Of a stretch of 38,345 bases of DNA, positions 38,254 to 38,345 are shown piece after piece; position 1 is the first letter of the stretch, and each line of letters starts with the position of its first letter. The DNA comes from a virus. The notes below the pieces were generated by a model. That model ran no database searches. It had not been told where the DNA came from and worked only from the letters and a program-made list of their open reading frames with translations. The stretch lies in IMG/VR virus record IMGVR_UViG_3300042319_000714, positions 1 through 38,345 of that record. One strand, written 5' to 3'. Position numbers and translations under genes: made by a program.

Positions 38254-38345
38254 AAGGCGCAAAGCTAAAGGGGAACTCTCCCCAGTGGTTGAGTTGCTTC
38301 CGGGGCTTCATCGAGAGGTGCTTCACTCCGGCCAGGGTCATCCTG
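38219..38345. repeat. Right copy of the 127-bp terminal direct repeat
   Basis: Identical to 1-127. On the minus strand 38243-38345 repeats the last 103 nt of the glycosyltransferase gene, which is therefore not a second gene. The overlap joins the glycosyltransferase end to the small-terminase start at the circle junction. Confidence 0.95.

Noticed and set aside
1-38345. tRNA or other structured RNA genes
   Set aside because: I read the gene-free gaps and saw no cloverleaf with a T-loop word and acceptor stem. A tRNAscan-SE run would be decisive.
1-38345. Lysogeny module or attachment site
   Set aside because: No tyrosine or serine recombinase, excisionase or CI-like repressor is encoded. 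The LacI-HTH protein alone is not enough to claim a temperate lifestyle.
38243-38345. Partial second glycosyltransferase gene at the right end
   Set aside because: It is the duplicated end of the contig, identical to 25-127, not an extra copy.

Overview
This window is a complete, circularly closed bacteriophage genome. The first 127 bases (1-127) are repeated exactly as the last 127 (38219-38345), so the unique length is 38,218 bp and the two ends join inside a glycosyltransferase gene. 127 is a common maximum assembly k-mer, so I read the repeat as the assembler's closure of a circular contig, not as a physical terminal repeat. Every gene I can support lies on the minus strand, so the map reads from high to low coordinates. 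The DNA is G+C-rich by eye and many starts are ATGA or GTGA overlaps. I find no integrase, excisionase or CI-like repressor. The host cannot be named. A lipoprotein candidate and spanin-like overlap hint weakly at a Gram-negative host.

Late half (37.3 kb down to 12.0 kb). A roughly 300-bp leader precedes the large terminase, portal, a small head protein, scaffold, an HK97-fold major capsid protein and a hairpin terminator. Next come small head/decoration proteins, an S74-peptidase fibre, a holin/spanin-like lysis group, gateway- and nozzle-like proteins, three internal-virion-type proteins and a collagen-containing tail fibre. No tape measure, tail tube, sheath or baseplate gene is visible, so the virion is probably a short-tailed (podovirus-like) particle. 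The largest internal protein (1518 aa) is a polyvalent protein with an HExxH metalloprotease motif and an ADP-ribosyltransferase-like motif. A small conserved-type gene is nested inside it in another frame.

Early half (12.0 kb down to 0, then through the junction to 37.6 kb). A second leader shares a 16-bp element with the terminase leader. It is followed by a few small genes and a lysozyme-like protein that heads a chain of fifteen genes linked by fourteen consecutive 4-nt overlaps. These include RuvC, two ribbon-helix-helix-like proteins and an array of small coiled-coil proteins. Then come an SSB-like protein, an HTH/alpha-CTD-like protein, a DnaQ-like exonuclease, a Pif1-type helicase, a cytosine methyltransferase with a second long frame running through it, a PrimPol-SF3 helicase, a CHC2-type zinc protein, an HTH protein, a GT-A glycosyltransferase and a LacI-HTH small-terminase candidate. 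There is no DNA or RNA polymerase beyond the PrimPol, so replication probably starts with PrimPol-helicase and uses the host replicase.

The points most worth following are: the nested gene inside the polyvalent protein; the double-frame methyltransferase locus; the repeated RFMP-type linkers in the polyvalent protein; the shared 16-mer in front of both transcription blocks; the long inverted repeat upstream of the zinc protein; and the LacI-HTH fusion in the small terminase position.
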